A DNA stretch of 64,000 bases from Bog-756 sp963835465 (GTDB lineage Bacteria > Actinomycetota > Acidimicrobiia > Acidimicrobiales > RAAP-2). The notes below the pieces were generated by a model, which worked only from the letters and a program-made list of their open reading frames with translations, did not search any database and was not told the origin of the DNA. The stretch is taken from assembly GCA_963835465.1 (NCBI GenBank), contig CAWIFR010000005.1, positions 372,001 through 436,000 of the forward strand, written 5' to 3'. Position numbers and translations under genes: made by a program. Positions 48,943 through 57,759 of the stretch are shown one piece after another. Position 1 is the first letter of the stretch, and each line of letters opens with the position of its first letter.

Positions 48943-49425
48943 TCAGGGAGCATGACTCTCCTGCAACCGCTGTTGAACCGAGGGTGGTCCGGGGAAGCCA
49001 TGGATCCGCCGCACGGGGCCAAGGTCCTCCCACGCACCAGGGAGATGGGGAGCAAGCCGTTTGAGCTCTTCGAGGTGGAGAGCGGACAGCACTTCCAATC
49101 GCTCGGCGCCCTCGTGGGTGAGCTGCAGCCGGACAACCCGATGGTCGTCCTTGTCCCGGGCCCGGATGACCAGGCCGGCAGCGTCAGCTCGGTCGATGAG
49201 TCCGACGGCGCTGTTGTGCTGAAGGAGCAGGTAGTCGGCCACCTCGCCGATCGTCGGCCCACGGGGATCACCGTGGCCGCGTATTGCCAGCAGCAGCTGA
49301 TGTTGGGCGGGAGTGAGCCCCGCAGCGCGGGCCTGGCCCTCGCTCCAGCGCTCGAAATGCCGTAATCCGGTCCGCAGGGCCAGCAACCGGCTGTAGGTCT
49401 CGTCGGGCAAAGTCACTCCTGTCAC
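48943..49425 (-). CDS. MarR-family transcriptional regulator
   Basis: The 160-residue protein has the winged helix LTPAQHQLLLAIRGHGDPRG, PTIGEVADYLLLQHNSAVGL, IDRADAAGLVIRARDKDDHR with the basic wing. It starts at GTG 49425 or GTG 49416. It lies upstream of the truncated hemoglobin gene on the same strand and diverges from the ClC channel gene with a 43-base AT-rich gap, so it probably controls both. The effector is unknown. Confidence 0.88.
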   Translation of the reverse strand: MTGVTLPDETYSRLLALRTGLRHFERWSEGQARAAGLTPAQHQLLLAIRGHGDPRGPTIGEVADYLLLQHNSAVGLIDRADAAGLVIRARDKDDHRVVRLQLTHEGAERLEVLSALHLEELKRLAPHLPGAWEDLGPVRRIHGFPGPPSVQQRLQESHAP

Positions 49426-49468
49426 GATATCATCTTGTTACGATGCAATTCCTCGATGACCCCGCCAC

Positions 49469-51496
49469 GTGGCCGACAGCCACTCTCCGTTCTTGGTTTC
49501 GATCCCGACGGGCATGACCGGACCCGGGAAGGGATCCGACCACCACTCGATCGGGGGACCCGACACCCCGCTTGGAGCCATCGAGGACACGGGGACATCT
49601 GGCATCCCTGCTGAAACGGGACCCGGACTCGACCGGCGAGCTAGCGACGACCCCGAACGGGCACTCGGCGACTTCACCACGACGCCGGCGATCTTGCGCT
49701 TGGTGCCGTTGGCAGTGCTGATCGGCGTCCTTGGAGCCGGCATCTCGCTGGCCCTCCTCGACATGATCGGCTTCTTCACCAACCTCTTCTACTACCAGAG
49801 GATCAGCACCCACCTGGTCTCTCCCAATGCGAACACCCTGGGGTGGATAGCCGTCATCATCCCGGTTGGTGGCGGCCTGATCGTGGGAATCATGGCTCGT
49901 TACGGATCCGAGCAGATCCGCGGCCACGGCATTCCCGAGGCGATGGAACGAATTCTCATCAACGGGAGCAAGGTCCAGCCGAGGTTGGCCGTCCTGAAGC
50001 CGATCTCCAGCGCCATCAGTATCGGAACCGGGGGTCCGTTCGGCGCCGAGGGACCCATCATCTTGACCGGCGGGGCCGTGGGGTCGATCGTCGGCCAGCT
50101 CTTTCATCTCACCGCCGCCCAGCGCAAGAGCCTCCTGGTGGCCGGGGCCGCCGCCGGGATGAGCGCGGTGTTCGGGACCCCGGTAGCCGCCACCTTGTTC
50201 GGCGTTGAGCTGCTGGCCTTCGAGTTCCGGCCACGGTCCATGGTCCTCATCGGCATCGCCGCCGCCGCTGCTGATGGTTTGAGGATGGTCATGGCCAATG
50301 CCCATCTGGTCGCCCCACAGCCGATCTTTCCCGTTCCGGGTCACGCACCTCTCGGTGGGGTGGTCCTGCTCGGGGCGGCTGCGGTCGGAATCGCCTGTGG
50401 ATTCGCAGCGTGGCTGATGACCCAGGCCGTCTACCGCTTCGAAGACCTGTTCAAGAAGCTGACCGGTCACATCCACTGGATGTGGTGGCCCATGATCGGC
50501 GGACTGATCATCGGTGTGGGTGGATTGATCAACCCACGGGCGCTCGGCGTCGGCTACGACTCCATCCACGCCGAACTGCTCGGCGAACTCGGGGTGAGCG
50601 CGTTGGTCTCCTTGTTCGTGGTGAAACTGGTGATCTGGTCGGGGGCTCTGGGCTCGGGAACCAGTGGGGGGATCCTGGCCCCCATCATGATGATGGGGGC
50701 AGCCCTCGGTGGAGTCCTTGGACACCTGCTGCCGGGTGCAAGTCCCGGTGTATGGGCGCTCATCGGCTTGTCCGGTGCAATGGCCGGAGTGACCCGATCG
50801 CCGTTCACCGCCATCATCTTCGCCTTCGAACTCACCCACGACCAGAACAGCCTGTTGGCGTTACTCGTGGTGGCGACGATCGCCCACCTGGTGAGCGTGC
50901 TTGTACTGAAGCGTTCGATTCTCACCGAGAAGGTGGCTCGACGCGGCTTCCACGTCATCCGCGAGTATGCCGTCGATCCGCTCGAGGCGACGTTCGTGCG
51001 CGAGGTCATGGACACCGACGTCTTCACGGTGGAGCCGATGTGCCAGGTCTCGGATCTCTACCGAGCGCTCAGCGAAGGCTCACCCGAGCGGCGCCAAAGG
51101 CTGTATCCGGTCCTTGAGGCCAACGGCGATCTTGTCGGGGTCCTGCCATGGTCCGCGGTGCTCGCATCTCGTGTGGGTAGCCGACGAGTGAGCGAAGCCA
51201 TGATTGCGCCCACGGCCATTGCCCACCCCGACGAGATTCTCCGCTCGGTGGCCGACCGGATGGCCGGGCTCGGCGTGGGCGTGATCCCCGTGGTGGACCG
51301 GGCCGACATCAAGCACCTCTGCGGCCTCATCACCCAGTTCGATCTGCTCGCTGCCCGACAGAAGCTCCTCGAAGAGGAGCGTCACGCCGAACGCGTACTG
51401 AAGCTCCGACGCGTGGCGCCACGTTGTCCGGAGGCCGACACGGCGCCGGACATGTCAGATTGGCCCCAGAGTCCGGTCGGCGAGGAGCCCACGTGA
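49469..51496 (+). CDS. ClC-type chloride channel/transporter with C-terminal CBS pair
   Basis: The 675-residue protein has a disordered N-terminus of about 75 residues, a ClC core of about 400 residues with the motifs IRGHGIPEAMERI, IGTGGPFGAEGPIILTGG (with the gating Glu) and GALGSGTSGGILAPIMMMGA, and two CBS domains at about 510-640 (VREVMDTDVFTVEPMCQVSD, RRVSEAMIAPTAIAHPDEIL). The first selectivity motif has His where classical ClC proteins have Ser. The start is uncertain; ATG at 49514 is an alternative. It faces away from the MarR gene. Confidence 0.9.
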   Translation: MADSHSPFLVSIPTGMTGPGKGSDHHSIGGPDTPLGAIEDTGTSGIPAETGPGLDRRASDDPERALGDFTTTPAILRLVPLAVLIGVLGAGISLALLDMIGFFTNLFYYQRISTHLVSPNANTLGWIAVIIPVGGGLIVGIMARYGSEQIRGHGIPEAMERILINGSKVQPRLAVLKPISSAISIGTGGPFGAEGPIILTGGAVGSIVGQLFHLTAAQRKSLLVAGAAAGMSAVFGTPVAATLFGVELLAFEFRPRSMVLIGIAAAAADGLRMVMANAHLVAPQPIFPVPGHAPLGGVVLLGAAAVGIACGFAAWLMTQAVYRFEDLFKKLTGHIHWMWWPMIGGLIIGVGGLINPRALGVGYDSIHAELLGELGVSALVSLFVVKLVIWSGALGSGTSGGILAPIMMMGAALGGVLGHLLPGASPGVWALIGLSGAMAGVTRSPFTAIIFAFELTHDQNSLLALLVVATIAHLVSVLVLKRSILTEKVARRGFHVIREYAVDPLEATFVREVMDTDVFTVEPMCQVSDLYRALSEGSPERRQRLYPVLEANGDLVGVLPWSAVLASRVGSRRVSEAMIAPTAIAHPDEILRSVADRMAGLGVGVIPVVDRADIKHLCGLITQFDLLAARQKLLEEERHAERVLKLRRVAPRCPEADTAPDMSDWPQSPVGEEPT

Positions 51497-51601
51497 CCTT
51501 GTTTGGTCTGGCCCGATGTCTGGACTCCCGGACATCGGGAGCTGCCTCCCCTGCAGGTCCTGACGCCAGGCTTGCCGGCGGGTCCCATCCGATCGCATCG
51601 G

Positions 51602-51607
51602 TACGCT
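51602..51607 (+). promoter_or_regulatory. Putative -10 element of the DUF3565-cupin gene
   Basis: TACGCT ends six bases before the GTG at 51614, consistent with a leaderless transcript. This supports GTG 51614 as the start rather than a more upstream codon. Confidence 0.35.
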
Positions 51608-51613
51608 GAACTC

Positions 51614-52213
51614 GTGCGGCGAACAATCAGCGGCTACCACCAGGACTACGAAGGCGACTGGGTGGCTGACCTCTCCTGTGGGCACCGCCAGCATATTCGC
51701 CATCGCCCACCGTTCCAGCTCCGGGAGTGGGTATTGGACACCGCTGGGCGTAACGACCGACTCGGGACGCCGCTTGACTGTCCACTGTGCGACCGAGCCG
51801 AGCTACCTGACCGCCTTCGGAGGGTCCGGACGAGCCCACAGTGGGACGAACACACAATGCCTGGGGGTCTCGAGCGTTCGCACCGCATTGCGGCCGGTAC
51901 TTGGGGCCGAGTCGTTGTGCATGAGGGGAGCCTGCGATTTGTGGCGCACACCCGCCCCGAGCTGAATGTCGTCCTCAGCTCGGGCTTGACACAGGCAATA
52001 CCTCCCGAAGTCGAGCACAGCGTGCAGCCCCTCGGACCGGTTCGCTTCTCGATCGACTTCCTGTCCATCCCCGAGGGCTGCGTGCGGCATAACGACTCGG
52101 CCACGCATGATGTTCCCGAAGCAGGGGGCGAGCCCGCTTGCTGGGCCCACCTGCTCTGTCCGGAATGCGGAGCGGTTCTCGACGGTGGGCCTCATCGAGA
52201 CGGTTGTGACTGA
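51614..52213 (+). CDS. DUF3565 plus DUF1971 (TehB-like cupin) fusion protein
   Basis: The 199-residue protein starts with a DUF3565 unit: TISGYHQDYEGDWVADLSCG then HRQHIRHRPPFQLREWVL and GTPLDCPLCDRAELP, with Cys and His residues suited to a metal. A DUF1971 cupin follows (DEHTMPGGLERSHRIAAGTW, GRVVVHEGSLRFVAHTRPEL, VVLSSGLTQAIPPEVEHSVQ), similar to the C-terminal part of tellurite-resistance TehB proteins. A final CPECGAVLDGGPHRDGC looks like a zinc ribbon. No catalytic role is assigned. Confidence 0.75.
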   Translation: MRRTISGYHQDYEGDWVADLSCGHRQHIRHRPPFQLREWVLDTAGRNDRLGTPLDCPLCDRAELPDRLRRVRTSPQWDEHTMPGGLERSHRIAAGTWGRVVVHEGSLRFVAHTRPELNVVLSSGLTQAIPPEVEHSVQPLGPVRFSIDFLSIPEGCVRHNDSATHDVPEAGGEPACWAHLLCPECGAVLDGGPHRDGCD

Positions 52214-52457
52214 ACTGAACTCCTGGGGTGGGTGATGGAGGCCTTACCGCTCTGTACCCGCTGCGCGCAACAATGGGATGTATGGCCGCTGGGACTTAAA
52301 CCCATATCCCCGTGGGCCATGGTCGGCTAGATGGCTAGCGCAGGGGAGCCTTGATGTCGCCACTACTTCTCTAACCACGGATCGAGTAGCGGCGGTACTC
52401 GACGGGCTGTGTCGGATGGAGACCGAACCCCCGCAAAATGCCAGCGCGGAGACAGAT
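52214..52457. other. Short intergenic region with a worn tRNA-like sequence
   Basis: No gene was recognised. Read on the minus strand, 52283-52345 contains TATGGGTTTAAGTCCCA, which looks like a T-arm, and a GCTAG/CTAGC hairpin, but no complete cloverleaf can be drawn. It may be the remnant of a tRNA used as an integration site. Confidence 0.25.
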
Positions 52458-52823
52458 TCACTGTCGTAGCATTTCGGCCAGTACCTCCGCCTCACTTATC
52501 TCGGGCTGTTTGGTCGCGGTGAGCAAAGTTAACGTTCCACGCTTCGCAAGATCTCGCAGATGGGCTAGGGCTTCCGATCGGACTGCTTGCCTCAGTTCGG
52601 CGTGGTAACGGCGGGTGAATTCTCTGAACCGTGCGGGGTCGTGGCGATACCACTTGCGCAGCTCCGTCGATGGTGCGACCTCCTTGCACCACTCGTCGAT
52701 GTCCGCTTTTGCCTTGGCGAGCCCGCGCGGCCAGAGACGGTCAACAAGTACCCGAGTGCCATCGCCTCGCTCGGGGGCGTCGTAGGCTCGCCGTACTTGG
52801 ACGCTCAACTTCTTCCTCGTCAT
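52458..52823 (-). CDS. DUF488-family protein
   Basis: The 121-residue protein has the DUF488 pattern VRRAYDAPERGDGTRVLVDR followed by LWPRGLAKAKADIDEWCKEV, APSTELRKWYRHDPARFREF and LTLLTATKQPEISEAEVLAE. ATG at 52823 begins MTRKKLSVQVRRAYDAP. The family is common in bacteria and its function is unknown; the Trp, Arg and Cys positions suggest an enzyme. Confidence 0.8.
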   Translation of the reverse strand: MTRKKLSVQVRRAYDAPERGDGTRVLVDRLWPRGLAKAKADIDEWCKEVAPSTELRKWYRHDPARFREFTRRYHAELRQAVRSEALAHLRDLAKRGTLTLLTATKQPEISEAEVLAEMLRQ

Positions 52824-53094
52824 CGTGACCCTCTTCGCTCTCGTACCCCATGTCTGTTGCGAGGTTTGCCAGCGCCATGTCAGATGGCGCTCCTGCCAGA
52901 CGGGGTTGTCGAGCACTCATCCGGTCGGATTGCCGGTAAAGGTGTCCCTTTGACTCGGATGATAGAAGCTGGAGACCAGCATGGCAGTCGATTGGTGCGC
53001 CTACCAGATGAGACATGGGGGTCCAGATTGCTGCCGGGGTGGGACGCCATACAACGCATTCAGCACACGTGGCCCTGCGCACTGATGAATACAT

Positions 53095-53664
53095 CTATGT
53101 GGAGCCCCAGAGGATGGTCGCCACCTTCTGCCGCAACTCGGGGACCAGATCCTCTTCAAACCACACGTTCTTCTTCAGCCAGATGTTGTTTCGAGGGCTC
53201 GGGTGAGGCATCGGCACCACCAGTGGCCAGTGGTCCTTCCACGACTTGACGGTCTCGGTCACTGACCGACCGGCATCGGGCAAGTGGAACTGCTGCGCGT
53301 ACTTTCCGATCACCAGTGTGAGTTGCACATCTTCGAGCTGATCCAAGACCTTCCTGCGCCAGGTAGGCGCGCATTCTGGCCTCGGAGGAAGGTCGCCCGA
53401 CGAACCGGTACCTGGGTAGCAGAAGCCCATCGGTAAGATCGCGAGGCATGTGGGATCGCGGAAGGCCTCACGTCCGATTCCCATCCAGTCCCGCAACCGG
53501 TCTCCACTCGCATCGTCGAATGGGATCCCGGACTCGTGCACCTTGCGACCAGGCGCCTGGCCCACCACCAGGATCTTCGCGTGCGGGTCGAGTTGGACAA
53601 TTGGTCGGGGACCTATGGGTAGGTCACCTGCGCAGAGCGTGCAGCTTCGAATATCAGTCAGCAT
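53095..53664 (-). CDS. Uracil-DNA glycosylase superfamily protein
   Basis: The 189-residue protein resembles the short family-4/5-like glycosylases. CTLCAGDLPIGPRPIVQLDP at the N-terminus has a Cys pair, then ILVVGQAPGRKVHESGIPFD with the catalytic motif G-Q-A-P-G, DASGDRLRDWMGI, and MPHPSPRNNIWLKKN with the second active-site motif containing His. A four-Cys cluster is not complete, so it may lack the iron-sulfur centre of family 4. It would remove damaged bases. Confidence 0.82.
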   Translation of the reverse strand: MLTDIRSCTLCAGDLPIGPRPIVQLDPHAKILVVGQAPGRKVHESGIPFDDASGDRLRDWMGIGREAFRDPTCLAILPMGFCYPGTGSSGDLPPRPECAPTWRRKVLDQLEDVQLTLVIGKYAQQFHLPDAGRSVTETVKSWKDHWPLVVPMPHPSPRNNIWLKKNVWFEEDLVPELRQKVATILWGST

Positions 53665-54167
53665 TGACGAGAACGCTTCGATTGCTCACACTTCCTTGGA
53701 ATGGAGTAAATGGCCGGGAACTCGTCCCAGTCGACGTGACATCGAGGCTACGCCCGTGTCAATGCTTGGTGTGCAGGACCCAGCCTCATGCCGGTTACAC
53801 GGCGTAAAATCTCGGGCTGAGATTGGGGACCGCCAACGATCGCGAACACCAGGGTCGTCCTCACTGCACCGGCGGGTGGCTGCCACAGGGGAGTGCACAA
53901 GTTTGGCCAATCGGCACCCCTGAGCTGCGGCTTCGCGTCTCGAAGCCATGTTTCGTACTCCGATCACGAGACATGGGGCAACCGAATGCTGAGGAACCAC
54001 GGGAATGGGGGATGGCGACAGGCTCGGCCCGAGACTCGATAGGCATCCTGTTCATCAACTTCGCGGGCTGACGTTCCAACTCTGCCGTGCTCGCGGGGGG
54101 CGTCCCCTCATGTGGTGGGCATTTGAGTTGAGCCGGGGCCGAGATAGGTGGGTTCCCTCGACGAGAC
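53665..54167. other. Intergenic region without a recognised gene
   Basis: About 500 bases, less GC-rich than the core genome. Several short open frames exist on both strands, but none has coding character or a recognisable motif. The promoter of the glycosylase gene should lie near 53665-53750. Confidence 0.35.
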
Positions 54168-54967
54168 TCACTTGCCAGCACGTGCCGAATTTGTGCCAGG
54201 ACCACCAACTCTTGCCTGGTTTCCGGCAGTTCCAAATGTCGCAGCAACAGCCAGAGACAGTGCGCCCAACGAGATCTCGGTCACGGCCATACCGATCGCA
54301 GCCGTCCTCGCTCCACCCGTGGTCGAGGAACGTTGGTCCAGGCGTCCGCGGTCAATAGTCCTGCAGTGAATGTTGATGCCAGTAGAACCATGCGGGAGCG
54401 TGCGTGGATACACCAGGCAGTCGCCGCCAAGGCGACCAGCTCGAACGTGTCGAGGCCGGTCCAAATGAGGCGAATGTGGTGTTCCATCTCTGTCGACGGA
54501 GCCACGGTTGCGAGTCTGAGCGCCCCTAGCAGCAGGAGGATGGCGCTGACCCAATAGCTGGCGGCCAAGCCCCACCGTCTCGACACCATTGTCAACGTTC
54601 TATTGAGCCCAGTAGCCAGCGTCCAGGCCAGAAGGACCAGCGGCAAGAGGAGGACGATGAACGACCGCCCGGTGGCAAACGCCGACTCGCGCCCTACCGG
54701 CGACGTCAGATGAAACCACAGGGTGGCAAAGGCCAATGATCCGCTGAAGGACGCAGCCACCATGGTCTGGGGTGAGCCCGTCGCACAGAGCACACCGGTG
54801 GCTCCGGCCGAGGCGGCGAGCACGATCACCAGACCGGCCGTAAGCCAGCCGACATCATGAGCGAGACCACGTGCCGGCTCGGCCACCCACAAGTACGCGA
54901 TCCACGGGATGAGGGCAGCTGCGCCACCGGCATAGATGACGACCAGTACCCTCCGGTGTCGGTCCAT
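54168..54967 (-). CDS. Multi-pass membrane protein of unknown function (one frameshift)
   Basis: The protein has about 266 residues and six or seven hydrophobic segments: VLVVIYAGGAAALIPWIAYL, VGWLTAGLVIVLAASAGATG, FIVLLLPLVLLAWTLATG, SYWVSAILLLLGALRLATVA and, after a frameshift near 54328, IGMAVTEISLGALSLAVAAT. ATG at 54967 is preferred (MDRHRRVLVVIYAG). The motif TADAWTN before the last segment resembles a family of actinobacterial membrane proteins seen elsewhere, without known function. Confidence 0.55.
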
Positions 54968-55138
54968 GGCCACCAGATTGCCCTGTTCGGCGATGGGATT
55001 GGCGATCCGGAGGCGGAGGCGACGAATCGGACAGCGATTGCCGACCTTCAGTGCTCCGAGCGGACCCTTGATAATCAGAGCCGACAATTAGGGACTCTCC
55101 CTAGGGTGTCATCGGCTCCGTCGGCGCACAATCGATCC

Positions 55139-55354
55139 ATGGAGATCATCATTGAAGTCGCCTCCGACCCCAGCGGACGCCTTGCTGGCCATGCTCGCTC
55201 GGCGGAACTGACGGAGTCTCACGCATTCTCCGGGAGCATGGAGTTCCTGGCCTGTATCGAGGGGCTCTGCCGTCGGTTACCCGACATCCCGACCGATTTC
55301 CCCGCACACCTAAATCAGGACACCAACGCAGTGAAAGGACCGTCACATGACTGA
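55139..55354 (+). CDS. Small hypothetical protein
   Basis: The 71-residue protein starts MEIIIEVASDPSGRLAGHAR and continues SAELTESHAFSGSMEFLACI, a beta-rich pattern with a helical end. Its stop overlaps the start of the next gene by eight bases, so they are coupled. The family is not recognised. Confidence 0.5.
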   Translation: MEIIIEVASDPSGRLAGHARSAELTESHAFSGSMEFLACIEGLCRRLPDIPTDFPAHLNQDTNAVKGPSHD

Positions 55355-55503
55355 TCTCATCTGGAGTTTCGCTCCCTGGCTCGTTTTCCTCTTGGCGGCC
55401 AGGGTGACCTCGCTCTACGGAGCCGTGGCCGCCGGTGCTGTCGCTGCAGTGGTCGTGCTCATCCGGGCCATCGGCCGGAAGCGGGTGCATATGCTCGATA
55501 TCG
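55347..55503 (+). pseudogene. N-terminal fragment of a small membrane protein
   Basis: The frame begins MTDLIWSFAPWLVFLLAARV and has two hydrophobic segments (LYGAVAAGAVAAVVVLIRAI) followed by GRKRVHMLDIA. Such sequences are the N-terminal part of larger multi-pass proteins. Here the frame loses all membrane character at about 55503, where the phosphoesterase coding sequence starts in another frame, and continues only as an out-of-frame read-through to 55952. It looks truncated by a deletion or fusion event. Confidence 0.5.
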
Positions 55504-56115
55504 CCAGAACGCTGGATCACCGCCGATCTCCACCTCGGCCACGCCAACATCATCATCTACTCGGGTCGGCCCTTCCGCGACGCCGACGAGATGGACGAAT
55601 CCATCGTGGAGCGTTGGAACGAGGTCGTTGCGCCTACCGACCGTGTGCTCGTGCTCGGCGACGTGGTCATGGGAAAGATCGACCATACATTGGGCGTGTC
55701 AGCGCGGTTACACGGCTACAAAGTTCTACTCGCCGGGAACCACGACCGGTGCGCAGTGCTCCACGGTCGCAAGGCCGTCGGATGGGACGAGCGCTACCGC
55801 CGAGAAGGTGGCTTCGCCGAGATCCACCAGGGAGCGATGCGCATCGATCTCGATGCCCGTCACCGAAAGGTTCTGGCCTGCCACTTCCCGTACAAGGGGG
55901 ATTCAACCGACGTTCTGCGGTATGCGGCGGAGCGACCAGTAGACACCGGTGAATGGTTGGTCCACGGGCACGTCCACGAGAGTTGGCTGCAGTCCGGCAG
56001 GCAGATCAACGTCGGCATCGATGCCTGGGGCGGGCGCGTCGCCAACGCCGACGAAGTTGTGGCGTTGATCGAGGCCGGACCGAAGGATCTTCCACGGATC
56101 GAGTGGTCTGAGTGA
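55435..56115 (+). CDS. Metallophosphoesterase
   Basis: The calcineurin-like core starts at about 55507 with RWITADLHLGHANIIIYSGR. Metal ligands follow in VLVLGDVVMGK, VLLAGNHDRCAVL, HFPYKGDST and VHGHVHESWLQ. The frame is open from 55435, but residues 1-24 have no family character, and no ATG or GTG lies right before the core. The start is therefore uncertain and may have been lost in the junction with the upstream membrane-protein fragment. Related proteins hydrolyse small phosphodiesters. Confidence 0.8.
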   Translation: MLSLQWSCSSGPSAGSGCICSISPERWITADLHLGHANIIIYSGRPFRDADEMDESIVERWNEVVAPTDRVLVLGDVVMGKIDHTLGVSARLHGYKVLLAGNHDRCAVLHGRKAVGWDERYRREGGFAEIHQGAMRIDLDARHRKVLACHFPYKGDSTDVLRYAAERPVDTGEWLVHGHVHESWLQSGRQINVGIDAWGGRVANADEVVALIEAGPKDLPRIEWSE

Positions 56116-56168
56116 GTAGCACTACGCCCCAACACCTGGTGGCTCGGATAGCGGGGCCTTGGTGGGAG

Positions 56169-57405
56169 TCACCCTTCGTAGAAGATCGACGGGTTGAGAA
56201 TCTGGCTCTCCCAGAGCAGATCCCGGTCAGCTTGCGTGAGGCGGGCCCGGTCAGCGGCGTCACTCCACTCGTCCCTGATCACCGCCATGAGCCGATCGAC
56301 GATCTCCTGGGCCTCGACTCGGTCAAGGAGATAGAGGTGAGCGGCGTCGACAAGTAGTGCCAGCCGGGACCGCCGTTCGCCGTCGGGACCGTAGGCCATG
56401 GCCTGGCTCGCCTCACCCGTTGAACGCAGTTGGGGGCACAGATCGTAGGCGGGGGTCAGCGTCAACCGCTCCGCTCGACCATCCCAGAAGGCAGCGTGGT
56501 TGCGGGCGTGGTCATCGGTGTTGCCGACGCAGATATTGAAGGCGATCCGGGAGAAGAGTTCCCGCAGCGTGGACGCCGCATCAGTGAACCGCAGACGGAT
56601 CGCCTCACTCAGCCCTGTGTACGTCGCATACCTGGCCCAACGTTCGTCGAGTTGCAGGATGGTCAGTGCGCTCACGGTCAGCCTGCGTTCACCCTCTCTC
56701 GTGGTTCGATCGAATCGATCGACGAGGAGAACGTCGGAATGCAGGCAGCGGACGACTTCGGCGGGTGCGAACGCGTAACCCGGCGCGACGGGCGAGGTCC
56801 ATGGCCGCCCCCTCGGCGTTGACGACCGGGTAGGTGTCCGAGCGTTGAGCGAACTTGGCGATCAGCTTCCGGCCGTCCGGGCCGGTGAGGAGGGCTTTCG
56901 GGCGTGCCCCACCCAGTGACGAACCGTGGAGAAGCGCCAGTTCGAGGTCAGGGCTCAGGGGTAGGCCGGCCTCCATCAGATCGGCGGCCGTCAGCAGCTC
57001 CTCCAAAGGAGCCTGGGTGATGCGCGGCTGGTACTCCGTGGGGCTGGCCTGGAAGTCGAGCGCCCCGAACCGGTCGGTGCCCGACTCGAGGAGGTAGGTA
57101 AGAAGCCCTACCTGTTCTGCGGCCTCAGCCCCCAGACGGCGGAGGATGACCCGCTGCCCCCAGCTGTCGGGACCTGAATCGGCGATGCACCCTGGAGCGC
57201 GCAGGCCGTCCAGTGGATAGAGGGTCGCATCCCCGAGGGGAAGCTCGGGGAGGAAGAGTGGCACCCGCTCCGGTCGCCCGAGGTAGCTGCGGCCGTAGAT
57301 GAACGTGACCACATCCCCGACAAGATCCAGGCGCCCAGCCACGACCGGCTCGGTCGCCCCGGGCAGCCACACCCAGACGAATGCCTGGTCGTGTTCAGAA
57401 CTCAT
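56169..57405 (-). CDS. hipA: HipA-like serine/threonine kinase toxin (one frameshift)
   Basis: HipA-type kinases phosphorylate aminoacyl-tRNA synthetases and cause persistence. The N-terminal part has the YDLVGDVV-like VVAGRLDLVGDVVTFIYGRS, RAPGCIADSGPDSWGQRVI and the Gly-rich loop LLHGSSLGGARPKALL. One extra T near 56777 shifts the frame; removal gives GLRVAPAEVVRCLHSDVLLV and 411 residues. The second part has the catalytic loop GNTDDHARNHAAF and the metal-binding TPAYDLCPQL. The start overlaps the hipB end by 11 bases. Confidence 0.9.
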
Positions 57406-57727
57406 TCGACGGTGGGTCGCGACGGTCGACGATCCTGCCGGGCAGCAGCGCCAGCCGGTCCTCCTGGCGGTGGAGGATGGCCGGTAGTTCGGCCGGATCA
57501 GGAGCGAACAGGCTGACTCCGACGAGGCTGGCCACCTCGAAGGCGGTGCCGATGGCGACGGTCGGGTCCCCGTGCTCCACCTTGCTGAGGGTCTTCTCAG
57601 TGATATGGGCCCGGTCGGCGAGATCCCGGGCTGTCATGCGACGGCTCCGGCGCGCCGCCGCGACCTGCAGACCCAGGACACGGGCGGCGTCGAGTGTCTG
57701 GGGCAGATAGGCATGGGTACGCTTCAC
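57395..57727 (-). CDS. hipB: HipB-like antitoxin (XRE-family HTH)
   Basis: The 110-residue protein has the helix-turn-helix LGLQVAAARRSRRMTARDLA, DRAHITEKTLSKVEHGDPTV. GTG at 57727 is preferred because AGGTGA lies five bases upstream; GTG at 57736 also reads in frame. It should neutralise HipA and repress the operon by binding the palindrome just upstream. The 11-base overlap with hipA fits a classical toxin-antitoxin pair. Confidence 0.9.
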   Translation of the reverse strand: MKRTHAYLPQTLDAARVLGLQVAAARRSRRMTARDLADRAHITEKTLSKVEHGDPTVAIGTAFEVASLVGVSLFAPDPAELPAILHRQEDRLALLPGRIVDRRDPPSNEF

Positions 57728-57745
57728 TCGGATCACCTCTGGACC

Positions 57746-57759
57746 ATATTATAATATGT
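57746..57759. promoter_or_regulatory. Palindromic hipBA operator overlapping the -10 box
   Basis: CATATTATAATATG is a perfect 14-base palindrome. On the minus strand it includes TATAAT at 57754-57749, which would place the transcript start about 15 bases before the hipB GTG. A HipB dimer here would block the polymerase. The motif is the most AT-rich patch in the window. Confidence 0.65.

Noticed and set aside
52280..52345. A minus-strand tRNA.
   Set aside because: A T-arm-like and a short hairpin are visible, but no acceptor stem pairs and no seven-base anticodon loop can be drawn.
53686..54247. Several short open frames between the glycosylase and the membrane protein.
   Set aside because: They overlap each other, have no ribosome binding sites and no protein-like composition.
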